A DNA stretch of 52,210 nt from Mesotaenium endlicherianum (lineage: Eukaryota > Streptophyta > Zygnematophyceae > Zygnematales > Mesotaeniaceae), in NCBI GenBank assembly GCA_009602735.1, contig WELA01003054.1:317933-370142 (forward strand), in the 5' to 3' direction. A program made the translations under genes and the position numbers. The notes under the pieces were generated by a model. It was not told where the DNA came from and ran no database searches. It saw only the letters and a list, made by a program, of their open reading frames with translations. Shown here one piece after another: positions 32,964 through 44,784 of the stretch (position 1 is its first letter; each line of letters begins with the position of its first letter).

Positions 32964-34244
32964 ATGGCCGATCCTCAAGACCAGCAGCAAGCTTTCGAAG
33001 GAAGCCCTTCCCTTCCAAGACACCCTCCTCCAGCGTCGATGGGAGAGCCCACTCAAGAAAATCTGCAATAACAAGAAGCACCACAAGGAGGAGTACACCC
33101 TCCTCCAGCGCCGATGGGAGAGCCTACTCAAGGAAATCTGCAACAACAAGAAGCACCACAAGGAGGAGCACCGTCAAATCCCGTGGCAGCCGCTATAGCA
33201 AAGTTGACCCCACCACAAGGAGTTCCCGCAAATGAGTGGGCAGCCTTCCTAATGACCGTCCACAACCAAGTGGGCCTGGCCACCTATGAAGCAACCGTGC
33301 AAGCGTCAAGAGAAGCTATGGCTGCCATGGTTGCCCCTATTGCGAGCAATGCTCAAAATCCAGCCCCGGCTCAAGCGCCTCCACAAGAGCCAACGAGAGC
33401 AAGGCAACTCATCAAGCCCGGCAAACCCGACTCCTTCAACCCCAGGAAAGGTGCCAACCTGAATTTATGGCTCTACCAAGTGGAGACGTACCTCGCGTTC
33501 CTTGAAGTACCCGAGGAGGACTACGTTCCCTTTGCCGTTACCTTACTTAGAGGAGCAGCAACATCATGGTGGCGTAACTATCAAGCGGCTATATATCAAG
33601 CTATGGCGCACCCCATGCTCGGCCAAGAGCCCCCACCATCATATGCAAGATGGGCAGATTTTCGTGAGGCCCTCAAGAAGCAATTCATGCCCATCAATGC
33701 GGAGAAGATTGCCCGAGGAAAGCTCCACCATCTCAAGCAAACGACGTCCGTTCAAGAGTATACATCCAGATTTCACGCCCTCACTCTTGAGATCCCCAAC
33801 ATGTCTCTCGAGGAGAAGATTGACCGTTACATCTTTGGCCTCAAACCCAAGGTGGCAAAGGAAGTGGAATTACGCGACTTGACGGACTTCTCAAGGATCA
33901 TTGAAGTGGCCCAAAAGCTGGATACCTTGGATTTCAAGCACTCCGTACCTCCATCTTCACGGGTTCCGGCGACGCGGGTGTACGCAGCCCCTTCCACATC
34001 TGAATCTGGACCCACACCCATGGAAATTGGAGCTATTAAAAGGGACCCCGCGGCTGCTCGGAAGAGTGGAAGACCCTCCAATGACACTTATGATGCAAGA
34101 AACCAGCAAGGAGTGAAAGCAAGACTCTCCCCGGCTGAAAAAGAAGCTCTCATGACGACTGGACCTTGCTTCTATTGCAAGGAAAAGGGCCATCGTGCAC
34201 TCTCATGCCCCAAAAAGTTGTCAAAAAACGGACAGCGCCGGTAG
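32964..34244 (+). pseudogene. Gag of P2, with one premature stop near the start
   Basis: The first ATG after the primer-binding site (MADPQDQQQAFEGSPSLP) is in frame with the rest, but codon 36 is TAA (33069-33071). Translation could restart at ATG 33114 to give 376 residues. The gag core contains KPGKPDSFNPRKGANLNLW and later YTSRFHALTLEIPNMSLEEK; the zinc knuckle [14 protein letters not shown] lies just before the stop TAG (34242-34244). The TAA probably arose from CAA, since the neighbouring duplicate unit has CAA there. Confidence 0.88.
33021..33170 (+). repeat. 75-bp in-frame tandem duplication in P2 gag
   Basis: Two units of 75 bases start CACCCTCCTCCAGCG at 33021 and 33096. The second unit encodes PPAPMGEPTQGNLQQQEAPQ; the first differs by a few bases and carries the TAA. 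Twenty-five codons per unit keep the gag frame. Confidence 0.85.
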
Positions 34245-34258
34245 GCCAGGAGCCTACC
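34223..34258 (+). promoter_or_regulatory. -1 ribosomal frameshift signal, gag/pol of P2
   Basis: In the gag frame the sequence reads TC[A AAA AAC] (heptamer 34223-34229), the classical -1 slippery site. A 10-base spacer is followed by a perfect 7-bp stem GGTAGGC/GCCTACC with a 5-base loop (34240-34258). The gag stop TAG (34242-34244) is inside the stem. The pol frame is exactly -1 to gag and is open on both sides of the heptamer. Confidence 0.85.
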
Positions 34259-37200
34259 ACCCCAAGACCCACTTCACGAGAAGGCAACACGCCAAGTGAG
34301 GTGGAGACCCCCGTTGAAGACGACGTTCCAGCCCCAATGAGTTTGAGAGGTTACCTTGGAGGAGAGAAGGTCCACATCTTGGTGGATAGCGGAGCTCAAG
34401 GCAACTTCATTGCTGCAGATTTTGCCACCAAGCACGGTATTACTATGCGAACTCTTGACCACGACGAGGAGATTATGATGCCCGATGGATTCTCCTATAC
34501 TACCCCTTCCAAGAAGACGTACCCCTTGGCACTCTCTATCAAGTCCTTCAAGGATAGAGTAGTGTTCTCCCCCATGCAATTGGGCAAGTACGACGTCATC
34601 CTAGGGACGCCTTGGTTGACCAAGCACAACCCCCAAGTTGATTGGAGGACCGGTACTATCAAGATCAAGAATGACATCACTTCAAGAATCTGTATTTTGC
34701 GCGCAATCCAGAATATCCAGACCCAAGACATCCAGAAGCCGGCACACGAGATACTATTGTCCGCCCTCCAACTCAAGAGACTTGTGAGGAAGGGACACGA
34801 GCTTCTTTTGGCCTTGATCACGCCAAAAGACATCAAGAAAGACATCGAGAGTCAAGAAGGCAGCCCCGTTCCCAAGGAGATACAAGAAGTCTTAGAGGAC
34901 TACAAAGAAGTGTTCTCCCCGGAATTGCCCAAGGGCCTACCCCCCAAAAGATTCGTAGACCACAAGATAGAGTTGGAGCCCGGAAGCAAGCCCATCTCTC
35001 GGCCTACGTTCAAAATGTCATACACGGAGCTAGACGAAGTCAAGAAGCAAATCAAGGAGCTACTGGAGCATGGCTTCATTCGACCTAGCAAGTCGCCATT
35101 TGGAGCCCCGGTGCTATTTGTCAAGAAGAAAGATGGTACCTTGAGGATGTGTGTGGACTATCGCGCCCTCAACAAGATCACCATCAAGAATCGATACCCG
35201 CTGCCGCGCATGGATGAGCTCATGGACCGGCTGGTTGGAGCCAAGTACTTCACGAAGATTGACTTACGGAGCGGCTACCACCAGATTCGCATCGCAGAAC
35301 CGGACATAGAGAAGACGGCATTCAGGACAAGATATGGACATTTTGAGTTCATGGTCCTGCCATTTGGACTCACCAACGCGCCAGCAACTTTCATGACTAT
35401 GATGAACACCATATTTCAGCCCATGTTGGACAGATTTGTGGTGGTATTCATCGATGACATCCTTATCTACAGCAAGACCCTTGAAGAGCATGCGAGACAC
35501 TTGAAAGAAGTCCTTGAAGTATTGAAGCAAAACAAGCTATTTGCGAAGGAGTCAAAGTGCGAGTTTGCCAAACAAGAAGTGGAGTTCCTAGGTCTCCACG
35601 TGACTGCTGATGGCATCAAGATGGACCCCAAGAAGACCACGGTGGTGGAGGAATGGCCAACCCCCACGACCAAGAAAGAACTCCAGTCATTCTTGGGATT
35701 TGCCAATTGGTACAGAAAATTCATCCAAGGCTTCTCGCACATAGCAGCCCCCCTGACAGATCTACTCAAGAAGGACAGGCTATATACATGGACCGAGAAA
35801 GAGGAAGAGGCATTTCAAGAGTTAAAGCGAAGATTGACCACATCCCCGGTGCTCACACTCCCAAGTCCAAACCCAGATTGGCCCTTCCACGTCATCACCG
35901 ATGCATCTTCCTATGCAATAGGAGCAATCCTGCTTCAAGACCAAGGCAAGGGACTGCAGCCCATCGCCTACGAGTCAAGGAAGCTAAATCCAGCCGAGCA
36001 AAATTATACAACCACGGAGCGAGAGGCATTGGCGATTGTACATGCCTTGAAGGTTTGGCGCTGCTACGTTGAAGGACGCAAAGTACTGGTCACCACGGAC
36101 CACGAGGCGTTAAAGCACCTCCAAACGCAGCCGTATCTCTCAAGGAGACAAGCAAGATGGAGCGGATACTTGCAACAATACAACATCACGATTCAGTACC
36201 AGCCCGGCAAGACAAACCCGGCTGACCCCCTCTCAAGACTGCAATTAAATGCAGTGATGGTATCCCTGAAGACAGATCTGGAAGCTCGATTTTCAGCCGC
36301 CTATGAAAGAGACCCTTACTACAAGAACGGAGAAGCAGCCTTGGACCCATGCAAGAAGCAAGAAGGCAATTATTGGGTGAGGCAAGATACGGGCCAGAGA
36401 TGTGTTCCTAATGACATAGACCTCCGGCTCTTGCTTCTACGAGAAGCACACGACAACCCTCTTGGAGGACACTTTGGAATCCTAAGGACCACGGGCGTTC
36501 TAGCTAGGACTTATTGTTGGCCAGGCATGTCTAAGCAAGTCAAGGAGTACTGCAGGAGCTGTGACACATGCCAAAGAATCAAGCCATCATCGCAAAAGGC
36601 GGGAGGACTCCTCCAACCACTACCAATCCCCGAAAGACAATGGACGGACATCTCAATGGACCTTATCGTGGACTTGCCCGTGACACCTCGAGGCCATAAT
36701 GCAATACTCACGGTGGTGGACAGACTTACCAAGATGGCTCATTTTATTCCCACGACGACTAAGGCTACAGCACCACAACTTGCAAGACTCATCTTTGACA
36801 ACATCTTCCGACTCCATGGACTACCATCAAGAATTGTGTCAGATAGAGATCCAAGATTCACAAGCCATTTCTGGAAAAATCTCTTCAAGAACTTGGGTAC
36901 ATCGCTGGATATGTCTACTGTCTACCACCCACAATCAGATGGGCAAACCGAGCGTATGAATCGTACTCTAAAGACCTCTCTAAAGGACTACGTGTCTACC
37001 CTCGAGCAAGACTGGGACATGTACTTGACCCCCCTCGAGTTTGCCTACAACACTACGCAGGCCTCTACCCAAGAGTCCCCATTCTTCCTCAACTATGGCT
37101 TCCATCCGACCACGCCACTGAGCTTCACGGCTGGCCTTGATGAAGTACCTGCAGCCACAGATTTTATGGAGACATTAGAAGCAGCCCTTACAGCAGCGAA

Positions 37201-37828
37201 GAAAGCTCTACAACACGCGCAAGATGCTCAAGCAAGAGTGGCGAACAGATCCAGAAGAGAAATTCCGTACAAAGCGGGTGACAACGTGTTACTATCATCC
37301 AAGAATATTTCCCTGAACAACAGGCCTGCCGGCAGCAAGTTCTCTCCCAAGTATTTGGGACCCTTTAAGATTATCCAGCAAGTCAACCCCGTTGCTTTCA
37401 AGCTAAAACTTCCCCAGACTATGCACATCGACCCCGTATTCCACGCTTCCCTCTTCAAGCCGTATGTGCAACCCGACAACAAGTTCCCAGGACGTGTGAC
37501 AACCCCACCAGCCCCAACAATAGTGGATGATCATTTGGAGTACGAAGTGGAAGACATAGTGGCTATGAGAAATTTCAGGAGACAGCAGCAATACTTGATC
37601 AAGTGGAAAGGATATCCAGATTCGGAGAATAGTTGGGTGGCGGCGCACTACCTTGACAAAGTTCAGAGAATATTGAAGCGCTTCCATGCCGCCAACCCCC
37701 ATCTTGGACCAGCACCAAGTCTCTCTACTAGAAGCCCAAAAACTTCAAGGAGGCAGCCTGCCACCATCAAGAAGCAGCAGAAGACCCCTTGGAGGCAGCC
37801 TGCAAGAACAAGAAAGAGAAAAAATTGA
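34223..37828 (+). CDS. Pol of P2: protease, RT, RNase H, integrase, chromodomain (intact)
   Basis: About 1200 residues without interruption when entered by -1 frameshift; the frame is open from 34166. In order: protease [18 protein letters not shown] with [26 protein letters not shown] and the catalytic [13 protein letters not shown]; RNase H with [16 protein letters not shown]; integrase zinc finger [12 protein letters not shown]...CDTCQRIK; core with [22 protein letters not shown] and the Glu of [10 protein letters not shown]; chromodomain [12 protein letters not shown]...[13 protein letters not shown]. All key residues I can check are present, so this may be an active or recently active enzyme set. 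It ends with a basic tail and TGA. Confidence 0.95.
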   Translation, partial: KKRTAPVGQEPTTPRPTSREGNTPSEVETPVEDDVPAPMSLRGYLGGEKVHILVDSGAQGNFIAADFATKHGITMRTLDHDEEIMMPDGFSYTTPSKKTYPLALSIKSFKDRVVFSPMQLGKYDVILGTPWLTKHNPQVDWRTGTIKIKNDITSRICILRAIQNIQTQDIQKPAHEILLSALQLKRLVRKGHELLLALITPKDIKKDIESQEGSPVPKEIQEVLEDYKEVFSPELPKGLPPKRFVDHKIELEPGSKPISRPTFKMSYTELDEVKKQIKELLEHGFIRPSKSPFGAPVLFVKKKDGTLRMCVDYRALNKITIKNRYPLPRMDELMDRLVGAKYFTKIDLRSGYHQIRIAEPDIEKTAFRTRYGHFEFMVLPFGLTNAPATFMTMMNTIFQPMLDRFVVVFIDDILIYSKTLEEHARHLKEVLEVLKQNKLFAKESKCEFAKQEVEFLGLHVTADGIKMDPKKTTVVEEWPTPTTKKELQSFLGFANWYRKFIQGFSHIAAPLTDLLKKDRLYTWTEKEEEAFQELKRRLTTSPVLTLPSPNPDWPFHVITDASSYAIGAILLQDQGKGLQPIAYESRKLNPAEQNYTTTEREALAIVHALKVWRCYVEGRKVLVTTDHEALKHLQTQPYLSRRQARWSGYLQQYNITIQYQPGKTNPADPLSRLQLNAVMVSLKTDLEARFSAAYERDPYYKNGEAALDPCKKQEGNYWVRQDTGQRCVPNDIDLRLLLLREAHDNPLGGHFGILRTTGVLARTYCWPGMSKQVKEYCRSCDTCQRIKPSSQKAGGLLQPLPIPERQWTDISMDLIVDLPVTPRGHNAILTVVDRLTKMAHFIPTTTKATAPQLARLIFDNIFRLHGLPSRIVSDRDPRFTSHFWKNLFKNLGTSLDMSTVYHPQSDGQTERMNRTLKTSLKDYVSTLEQDWDMYLTPLEFAYNTTQASTQESPFFLNYGFHPTTPLSFTAGLDEVPAATDFMETLEAALTAAKKALQHAQDAQARVANRSRREIPYKAGDNVLLSSKNISLNNRPAGSKFSPKYLGPFKIIQQVNPVAFKLKLPQTMHIDPVFHASLFKPYVQPDNKFPGRVTTPPAPTIVDDHLEYEVEDIVAMRNFRRQQQYLIKWKGYPDSENSWVAAHYLDKVQRILKRFHAANPHLGPAPSLSTRSPKTSRRQPATIKKQQKTPWRQPARTRKRKN

Positions 37829-38232
37829 CATTAGACACTCTTCTCTTCTTGCAGTTTCTCGACAGAAAACTAAAACTGCTACTGGTAATAGGTCCCTGCA
37901 TAATAAATTCTGAAAATTTACCTGGCTGTAGTCCATGAGTAGCCGGTCATTTAGAGTCCAAGTTTGCTCAATTTGGAGCACTGGTGAGAGAGATATGATG
38001 CTCTAAGTAGAAGGGGGTCAGGCTGCTGGCATTGTTAGGGCAGAATATGCCTTCTGACATTGTGCCCTCCCCTGAACTTGGAATGCTTTGAAACTCAAGA
38101 CTCTGGTAGAACATCTTACAGCGCCCATTTTGAGACTTAGTTTGCAGAATTTGGAGAAGTATAGAAGGACTTATGATTTTCAAAAGTTTCTGCACATATT
38201 TGGAGGAGTGCCTACTCTCTCAGCTCTCAACG
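37829..38232 (+). other. Truncated 3' UTR of P2
   Basis: Matches the first half of the family P 3' UTR at 29011-29447 and 39427-39810. The match ends abruptly after AACGAC at 38232. Confidence 0.8.
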
Positions 38233-38800
38233 ACAAAAACAAGAGGGAGGAGAAAATGTGAATTACGTCTAAATATATGAGAAACATTTTTGGACTGCAT
38301 GTTTGAAGCTGCCTTCTTCTTAAATTGGAAGATGGAGATATATTGCGTGCATGGGTTGCCTGAGAAGTTAATTCCTTCTATTGTGTGCGTTGTAAATGAG
38401 GAGCGAGATTATATATCTGGCTATTTAAAGCAAACACAGCGCTTGTATGTATGAAAATCATCTAAATATGACGGCGTCTCAATGTTCCTTCGCTTTGACA
38501 AAATACAAGTAAGCCAATAAAAATGACGTGAAGGTGACAAAGAGTACTCTGCACAAAAATTTGGCAAGAAGCAGTTGACTTTTTTTCTTGCAGTGTACAT
38601 ATCTCATCTTGATCTTTGTGAAAAGTAAATCTTCTGACCACCTGAAATTCAAAAAGTAGCACCATGACCACCATTTGACCACAAAAAGAAAGTCTTGATT
38701 ATTTTATTAACCAATAAATAACCCAATGCCTTCAACCTTTAGTACGATTACTTCCATATAGAGAGACACACGTGCTATGCAATTGTATGGTGGGACATGC
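38233..38800. other. Unassigned AT-rich stretch
   Basis: No gene and no match to the three retrotransposon families that I can see. Probably left flank of the family C copy that starts at 38801. Confidence 0.5.
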
Positions 38801-39426
38801 TGTACTGAATCAGTATATTGGTAGATATAATATTTATTTAAATATAATAGTTAAATAAGTTCAAACAGCTGAACTTTAGTTAATATTGAGTCTGTTGGAC
38901 TTTATAAAATAATCAGTTTAATGACTCAGCCAGGAACAGCAAGCTAAAGTCAACTTAGGTCAGCTGACACATTCTTTGACAGCCAGCTGACTTCCGTACT
39001 CGGTAGCAGCGAACTGCCTAGATACGCATCTAAGTGTGATGTGCTAGATGAATGGCCAGATGACATCCTTTGCATGGATGGCAATTTGAAATGATGGGAG
39101 ATGGCGGTGGATTTGGTTAACCGAGGTCCTACCAACGTGGTTAACTCTTGTCGTTGAACAGTAAACTCATTCCATGTACATATGCTAGGATTGCTCTCGA
39201 GTTCGGCACTCGGAACCGAGGCCAACTCTCTTGTACTGCTTACTGAGAGATATCTGGATCCAAGGCGAGAAGCCATTGATATGCACTGTCTTCAGGCCTT
39301 GCTTATGTATGAGTTTGCTAATTGCATTATTGATGCTAGTTTACTTGCATTTGAAGCATTTGACTTGCGAGTATCGTCCACCGCTAGTGTGTTGTCCTTT
39401 GCTGTTTTATCAATTAACAGAAAATA
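38801..39426 (+). repeat. LTR 6, family C, plus orientation, truncated
   Basis: Starts TGTACTGAATCAG, the usual outer end, and follows the family C LTR in reverse orientation to the other copies in this cluster. It stops at AGAAAATAC before the last 90 or so bases, where family P sequence starts. An internal deletion removed the part between about 39110 and 39150 compared with the other LTRs. Confidence 0.82.
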
Positions 39427-40187
39427 CTCTTCTCTTCTCGCAGTTTCTGGATAGAATACTAAAATTGCTACCGGTGATAGGTATTTGCCTGATAAATTTT
39501 GAAAATTTACCTGGCAGTAGTTCATGAGTAGCCGGTCATTTAGAGTTCAAGTTTGCTCAATTTGGAGCACTGGTGAGAGAGACGTGATGCTCTAAGTAGA
39601 AGAGGATCAGGCTGCTGGCTTTATTAGGGCAGAATATGCCTTTAGACATTGTGCCCTCCCCTGAACTTTGAATGCTTTGAAACTCAAGAATCTGGTAGTA
39701 TATCTTAAAACGGCCATTTAGAGACGTACTTTGCAAAATTTGGAGAAGTAGAGAAGGACTTATGATTTTCAAAAGTTTCTGCACATATTTGGAGGAGTGC
39801 CTACTCTCTCAGCTCCCAACAACACTCCAAAAATTAGAAAGCTCTCAAATTTGATGGCCCGGTAGATTTCTCCAACGCAATCCGTCTGGCACAAAATTTT
39901 TCAGATTTGAAGCAATTGTGAAGACGCTATGAATTTTTGAATTCGTGGCAGATTCCGGGCCAACTTGTACAATTTTCTTTATCATCAAGGAGTAGGCTAG
40001 CCAATAAGGTCACACCACCCACGACCTTGCCTAGTCTACCTTACATGTGTAGGACCTGACTTGGCGCCTTTGACTAATCCTCATCACATATGTGGCATCT
40101 GACTTAAAGCTGTTGACTAGTCTGCTCCACATGTGTAAAGACCTTACTTGACGCGCCGAGACGTCGCTTTTTCTGTCGAGGGGGTGA
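39427..40187 (+). other. Family P 3' UTR stub (P3)
   Basis: Starts within TCTTCTCTTCTCGCAG near the pol stop equivalent and continues to the polypurine stretch GAGGGGGTGA before the LTR. It is a second, diverged copy of the same region as 37829-38232. Confidence 0.82.
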
Positions 40188-40690
40188 TGTAGTGATTTGA
40201 GTTGTACTATATTAGTTTGCATATATTTTAATAATTTTAAATATATTTGGAGTAGTATTGTGTGAAGTCAAGTGTGAATAGATACTCTAGTGACTTGGTT
40301 CATGTCCTTTGAATTTTCTAAGGCATTTTCGAAGTTAGAGGAAGGACCTAGAAGAACTCCATGTGACAAAAGTCAAATGTGCCATTTTTAGGTCAAAAGG
40401 ACATGTGTACAGTATTCTAGAAAGAGGTGGCAAGTTTTGGGATGTGTTGGGTGCCAACACATTAACATGCACCTTCCTAGAAATTACTTACGTAGCAAGT
40501 ATATAAACAAGAGCTAGAACGTAGAAAGACATTCAAGAATCACTCTTGCACTTGCCAAATTCCAGAAATATATTAACTATCAAGAAGCCATCTCTCTTTC
40601 AAGAAGCTACCACTTGTGTTCGAAGATCCTTGTCTTGAATAAATAAAGTGTTATATTTCTCTAAGTACTTTATCTATCTGTTTCACTACA
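40188..40690 (+). repeat. Family P LTR, 3' LTR of P3
   Basis: 503 bp, TGTAGTGATTTGAG to TTTCACTACA, with TATATAAA at 40500-40507. Its right flank TTTAG is integrase sequence of a family C copy, so P3 had inserted into that copy. Confidence 0.92.
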
Positions 40691-41640
40691 TTTAGGACAC
40701 GCCAAAACTGTTGGCAAATTGGCAAAACATTATCACTGGGAAGAGTTGCCTCGGGAGGTCTTAAAGTATGTTAAGTCCTGTGATCAGTGTCAAAAAATTA
40801 AGTCTAGACACACACCACCTGGGGGGCTGTTACAACCACTACCCATCCCAGCTGGACGTTGGGAAACAATATCCATGGACTGGGTGGTAAGATTACCAAG
40901 AATTGCCAATGGGCATGATTCTATACTGGTAGTAGTGGATAAACTGACAAAAATGGTCATTTTCATCCCCACAACCATGTAGTAATTGCCCTCATGTCAA
41001 TGTAACTGCCCTTGAAACTGCGAGATAGTTCTACAAGCATGTAGTATGCCAACATGGGCTTCCCATTAATATTATCTCAGACAGAGACTCAAAATTTACC
41101 TCCAAATTCTCGAGAGTTTTAATGGAGTTAATGGAAATTAAGCAGTTGCTCAGCACAGCAAACCACCCTCAGACTGATGGGCAGACTGAGAGACCTAACC
41201 GAGTTATGCAAGAGGTGCTGAGAGCATATATTAACAAAAAACAAGATAATTGAAATGACCTGTTGCCTCAAATTTGATTTGCGGTCAACAGTGCGGTGCA
41301 TGCGTCTACGGGAAAGACTCTTTTTGTGAACCCAGTCCGAATAGAGTTCCCAAGTCTCCTTTAGATGTGCTAGGGGAGTCTTTAACTCATCTTGAGGGGA
41401 TTGATAATCCAGTATCTCTTCAATTCATTCAGGAGTTTGCTGACACCCTGTCAGAACTCCAACAGAATCTGCACAAAGCCCAAGAAAATCAACAAAAATA
41501 TGCTAATCAACAACGTCGAGAGCTGACATTTTCTAAGGGCAATTTGGTCAAACTGCATTCTCAACACCTGTACCTGCCTAATGTGGTCAAGAAACTTGGT
41601 CCAATCTGGGTCGGTCCATATTCGGTGGTGGGTGGAAATA
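40691..41640 (+). pseudogene. Integrase fragment of a family C copy in plus orientation (element E)
   Basis: Reads from the integrase zinc finger ([19 protein letters not shown], then CDQCQKIK) through SMDWVV, the DGQTER region and the post-core segment SQHLYLPNVVKKLGPIWVG, ending near 41640. Several stops and indels are present, for example TAG at 40980-40982 and losses near 41020-41060 and 41260. It is an old copy. LTR 6 upstream has the same orientation and could be its 5' LTR, with everything between deleted. Confidence 0.85.
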
Positions 41641-43324
41641 AATTTTGCTTGTTTAAGATAAATATATTTCATTTAAAGATATAAGATTAAAGATGGGTGG
41701 AAGCGTGTAAAATTAGGGAGCGATGTTTGCCCTTATAATAAATTCAGTTTACTCATCTATACCCCTTGATTCACTTACCATAGTGTGCCATAGTTGCACA
41801 CTAACACACGGCATAAGAAAGAGACTAACTTGAGGACTAGAGCTTCTATTTAGAAATTCATGGCCTTTTGCCTACTAGTCATACAAGCAGGTATAAGCAC
41901 ATACACAACATCAGACGACTGAATAGCAGAGACACTCTCATTCAGATGACCCTAATGTAGCTAAAACACATCCCACTAACTTAGGTGCAAACCATGGAAT
42001 CTGACCGCTATGTGACCCCAAAGTGTCAGAGGGCATAACTCTCTCAATACGACTCCAAATTGAGCAAATTTAACGGTAACGGACGTATCTTGACAAGACC
42101 TTTCCGAAAATTCCTAATTTGCTCTCTTTGAAGCACAGACAAAGAAGCCATGCCAATTTTGTGAAAGTTGGTCATAATAACAAGTGTTGTGCATTATGAG
42201 GTCGGATGCATCTGATTTATGTAAGCAACACACAAGCGGGCAAGCAAGACTTGCTATGGTGAAAAGCGAAATGCATGCGGCCTTATGGCCAAAAAGAAGG
42301 TCAGATGTCAAATATATTAATTAGGAAGTGTGTACTCTCCAGAGTGAGCATCTCAAGATTGTAATCTGGTAGGAAAACAACTAATGAAGTCTGGCCCAAA
42401 AGATCACTGAAAGCACATCATGATCTTCAAGAGTAGTCCTATGGCAGGGTTTAAGCTGTGACTTTGCTCACCACTTGTAAAGTTTTTCTAGTGACTGGAA
42501 GCCAGGAGGGCTTGCTCTTTACAAGAGAGAGACTCAGTGGTCTTGAAAACACAAGAGATAAAAGTGTAAGCTTTACTGATAACTCTGTGGCTTACAGCTG
42601 GCATAATTGACTTCAAAAAAGATGTCTTTCTAAGTGCATCTACTGCTATATACTGCCTGCAAAACCGACGCTAAAGGCGGCGGATTCAATGCAAACAGTC
42701 ACACTAGGAGGCTCTCTTAGGTCCACAAAAGTGGAGGTAAGGCACGTACTAGCTCTCCTATTGGCGAAGCATAACACACACCAATCAAATATAGTGCAAG
42801 GAAGAGGATGCATGACTCTCATTGGCGGAGCTTATCTCGACCAATGCTACCTAGATAATGCCTCAAAAGTGGATCTGAAACGTAAGAAAGCTTCCTCTAG
42901 GAATGAGTGATGCAGGCACTAAATTATAGTTCCAATGGTGCTCATATACTATGCTACTGCGTGCTAAGTGTACTTTATCAAGCTCGCGGATTTGTGTGCT
43001 AATGGCTAGAGGTTCTTGGAGTCGCGAAGAGCCAACAATGTGACCTTTGGGCACATTAAGTCACAAAGTGGCCTTTGGTGAAGTCCGCTAGGGGCCGGTA
43101 GGTGGCGCGGACTAGATCGCAAATATCTCGCTCGGCACTTGTCCAAACGGCGCGCAACCGATGCCGCTCGGAAGGTGACGCGACGCTCTACACTTTAACG
43201 ATTTGGAATGCTAGCAAAGGTCAACATAAGAATGCGTGAAGCAAGGTCAAAGTTGGCCTTCCTAGGTCGACGGTCGACGCAGGTGTGTCTCGGCTGGGGC
43301 GACAATCCCGACCTAATGAGTCAT
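41641..43324. other. Region without recognised genes
   Basis: Mixed composition with stops in all frames; the open stretch 42689-42910 has no family resemblance. It includes one copy of a 150-bp repeat (42160-42315) that recurs at 43325-43470. Confidence 0.5.
42160..42315 (-). repeat. Copy of a family G LTR-like repeat
   Basis: About 150 bases resemble 43325-43470, including GCAACACACAAGCGGGCAAG and GCGGCCTTATGGCCAAAAAG. The TATATAAG of the other copy is altered to TTATGTAAG here. Probably a fragment of the same LTR. Confidence 0.65.
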
Positions 43325-43470
43325 GACAACTGTCGTGCATTATGACGTCGGACGCGTCTGATCTATATAAGCAACACACAAGCGGGCAAGCAAGACTTGC
43401 TATGGTGAAAAGCAAAATGTATGCGGCCTTATGGCCAAAAAGAAGGTCAGCTGTCAAATATAATAATTCC
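43325..43470 (-). repeat. Probable start of the family G 3' LTR
   Basis: On the minus strand this follows a polypurine stretch AGCTTGGGGGGAA just after the PHD-finger region, the expected place of a 3' LTR. It would start near TGACAGCTGACC and contains a TATATA element near 43365-43371. Its outer end could not be fixed. Confidence 0.5.
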
Positions 43471-43534
43471 CCCCAAGCTCTTAGTCTGCAGCTGATAATG
43501 CTACCGCTAGCTAAATCCGAGCAGTCACTATAGA

Positions 43535-44065
43535 ACAGTCGCCAGCGGGGACGCGCTCCAAGGGGGGGCTGGCAGTCGATGTGGAAGCCAAGGTTGCAGC
43601 TATCGCAAAGCAGCATCTTGGCCTCCTTGCCAGGGCTGTGGCAGATCTAGCACGCCCAGTCCTTGGACGGCCGTGCGTCGCGGGGACGAACCTGCACATC
43701 AAGGTAAGGAAGGTGGCATGGACCACAGTTCTTCGTGTGGTCTTTGTGAAGAGAGCCATCTGCGCCTTCCAGCTTCAGTACTCCTTACGCCAAGGCACGC
43801 TTGACGCGCAGGATGATCGGCGAGTTGCTGGTGTCGAAGGTGTTCTTCGATTGGCGTCGCAGGTACACGAAGTCACCTGCAGAAAATTGCAACACCCGAG
43901 GACGATAGGCTCCTCCACGAGTCATGGCATACCGCAGCGTGTCGCGATGCTGGGCGATACTGAGGTTGTCCATGGCCATGGGCATCAGGCGCTGGAAAAG
44001 CTGTGCACGCTGCCCGATAGGAGCACTCCATGTGTTGGGACTATCCAAGTCCAAGATACTCTTAG
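43535..44065 (-). pseudogene. Family G pol C-terminus with PHD finger, broken
   Basis: On the minus strand the frame continues from integrase across the inserted LTR: LDLDSPNTWSAPIGQRAQLF, then LQFSAGDFVYLRRQ (an SH3-like post-integrase segment). At about 43655-43535 a PHD finger follows: C-stop-ICHSPGKEAKMLLCDSC, then GFHIDCQPPL and a final SDC. The C4HC3 pattern is complete apart from a TAG (43649-43647) between the first two cysteines and a base gain in a C run near 43570. PHD fingers read histone H3 tails (family knowledge). This places a histone reader where families C and P have a chromodomain. Confidence 0.75.
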
Positions 44066-44784
44066 TGAAATGAATCGACTTACCAAATAGGCAATTAACA
44101 ATTAATAAAGATCTTTATATCAGCAGATAATCTTTATGGATTTTCCGCTAACTGATTAAACGGCAAAAGGACAACACACTAGCAGCGAACAATACTCGTA
44201 AGTCAAATGCGAGTAAACTAGCATCAATAATGCAATCAGTAAACTCATACATAAGCAAGGTTAGAAGATAGTGCGTATCAATGGCTTCTTGCCTTGGATT
44301 CAGATCTCTCTCAGTAAGCTGTACAAGAGAGTTGGCCTCGTTTCCAAATACCAAACCGGGGAGCAGTACCTAGCATATGTACATGGAATGAGTTTACTGT
44401 TCAACGGCAAGTGCGATGGCACCGCCTACCCGGGAGTTAACCACGCTGGCAGGACCTCGATTAACCAAATCCACCGCCATCTCCCATCATCCTGAATCGC
44501 CATCCATCCTAAGGATGTCATCTAGCCATTCATCTAGCACACCACACCTAGATGCATCTCTAGGCAGTTCGCTGCGATCGAGTACGGAAGTCAGTTGGCT
44601 GGCAAAGAATGTGTCAGCTGGCTGACTTAAGCTGACTTCAGCCTGCTGCTTTTGGCTGAGTCATTAAACTGATATTAAATATATTATCCAGCAGACTGAC
44701 TATTAACTAGAGTTCAGCAGGCTGAACCTGATAAAACTTATATCTAAATGAATATTATATACACCAGTATATTGATTCATTACA
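44066..44784 (-). mobile_element. Solo LTR 7, family C, with target duplication CTTAG
   Basis: A complete 719-bp LTR with no internal sequence, flanked by CTTAG at 44061-44065 and 44785-44789. It interrupts the family G integrase frame, which continues on both sides. Solo LTRs form by recombination between the two LTRs of one element. Confidence 0.93.

Larger units (their letters stand above)
32424..38232 (+). mobile_element. Ty3/gypsy chromovirus, family P, copy P2 lacking its 3' end
   Basis: The copy contains a 5' LTR, primer-binding site, gag, intact pol and 400 bases of 3' UTR, then stops at 38232. The next family P LTR, at 40188, belongs to a different stub: the 3' UTR segment is present twice, and bases flanking the two LTRs (CCTAT on the left, TTTAG on the right) do not match. 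Confidence 0.85.
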
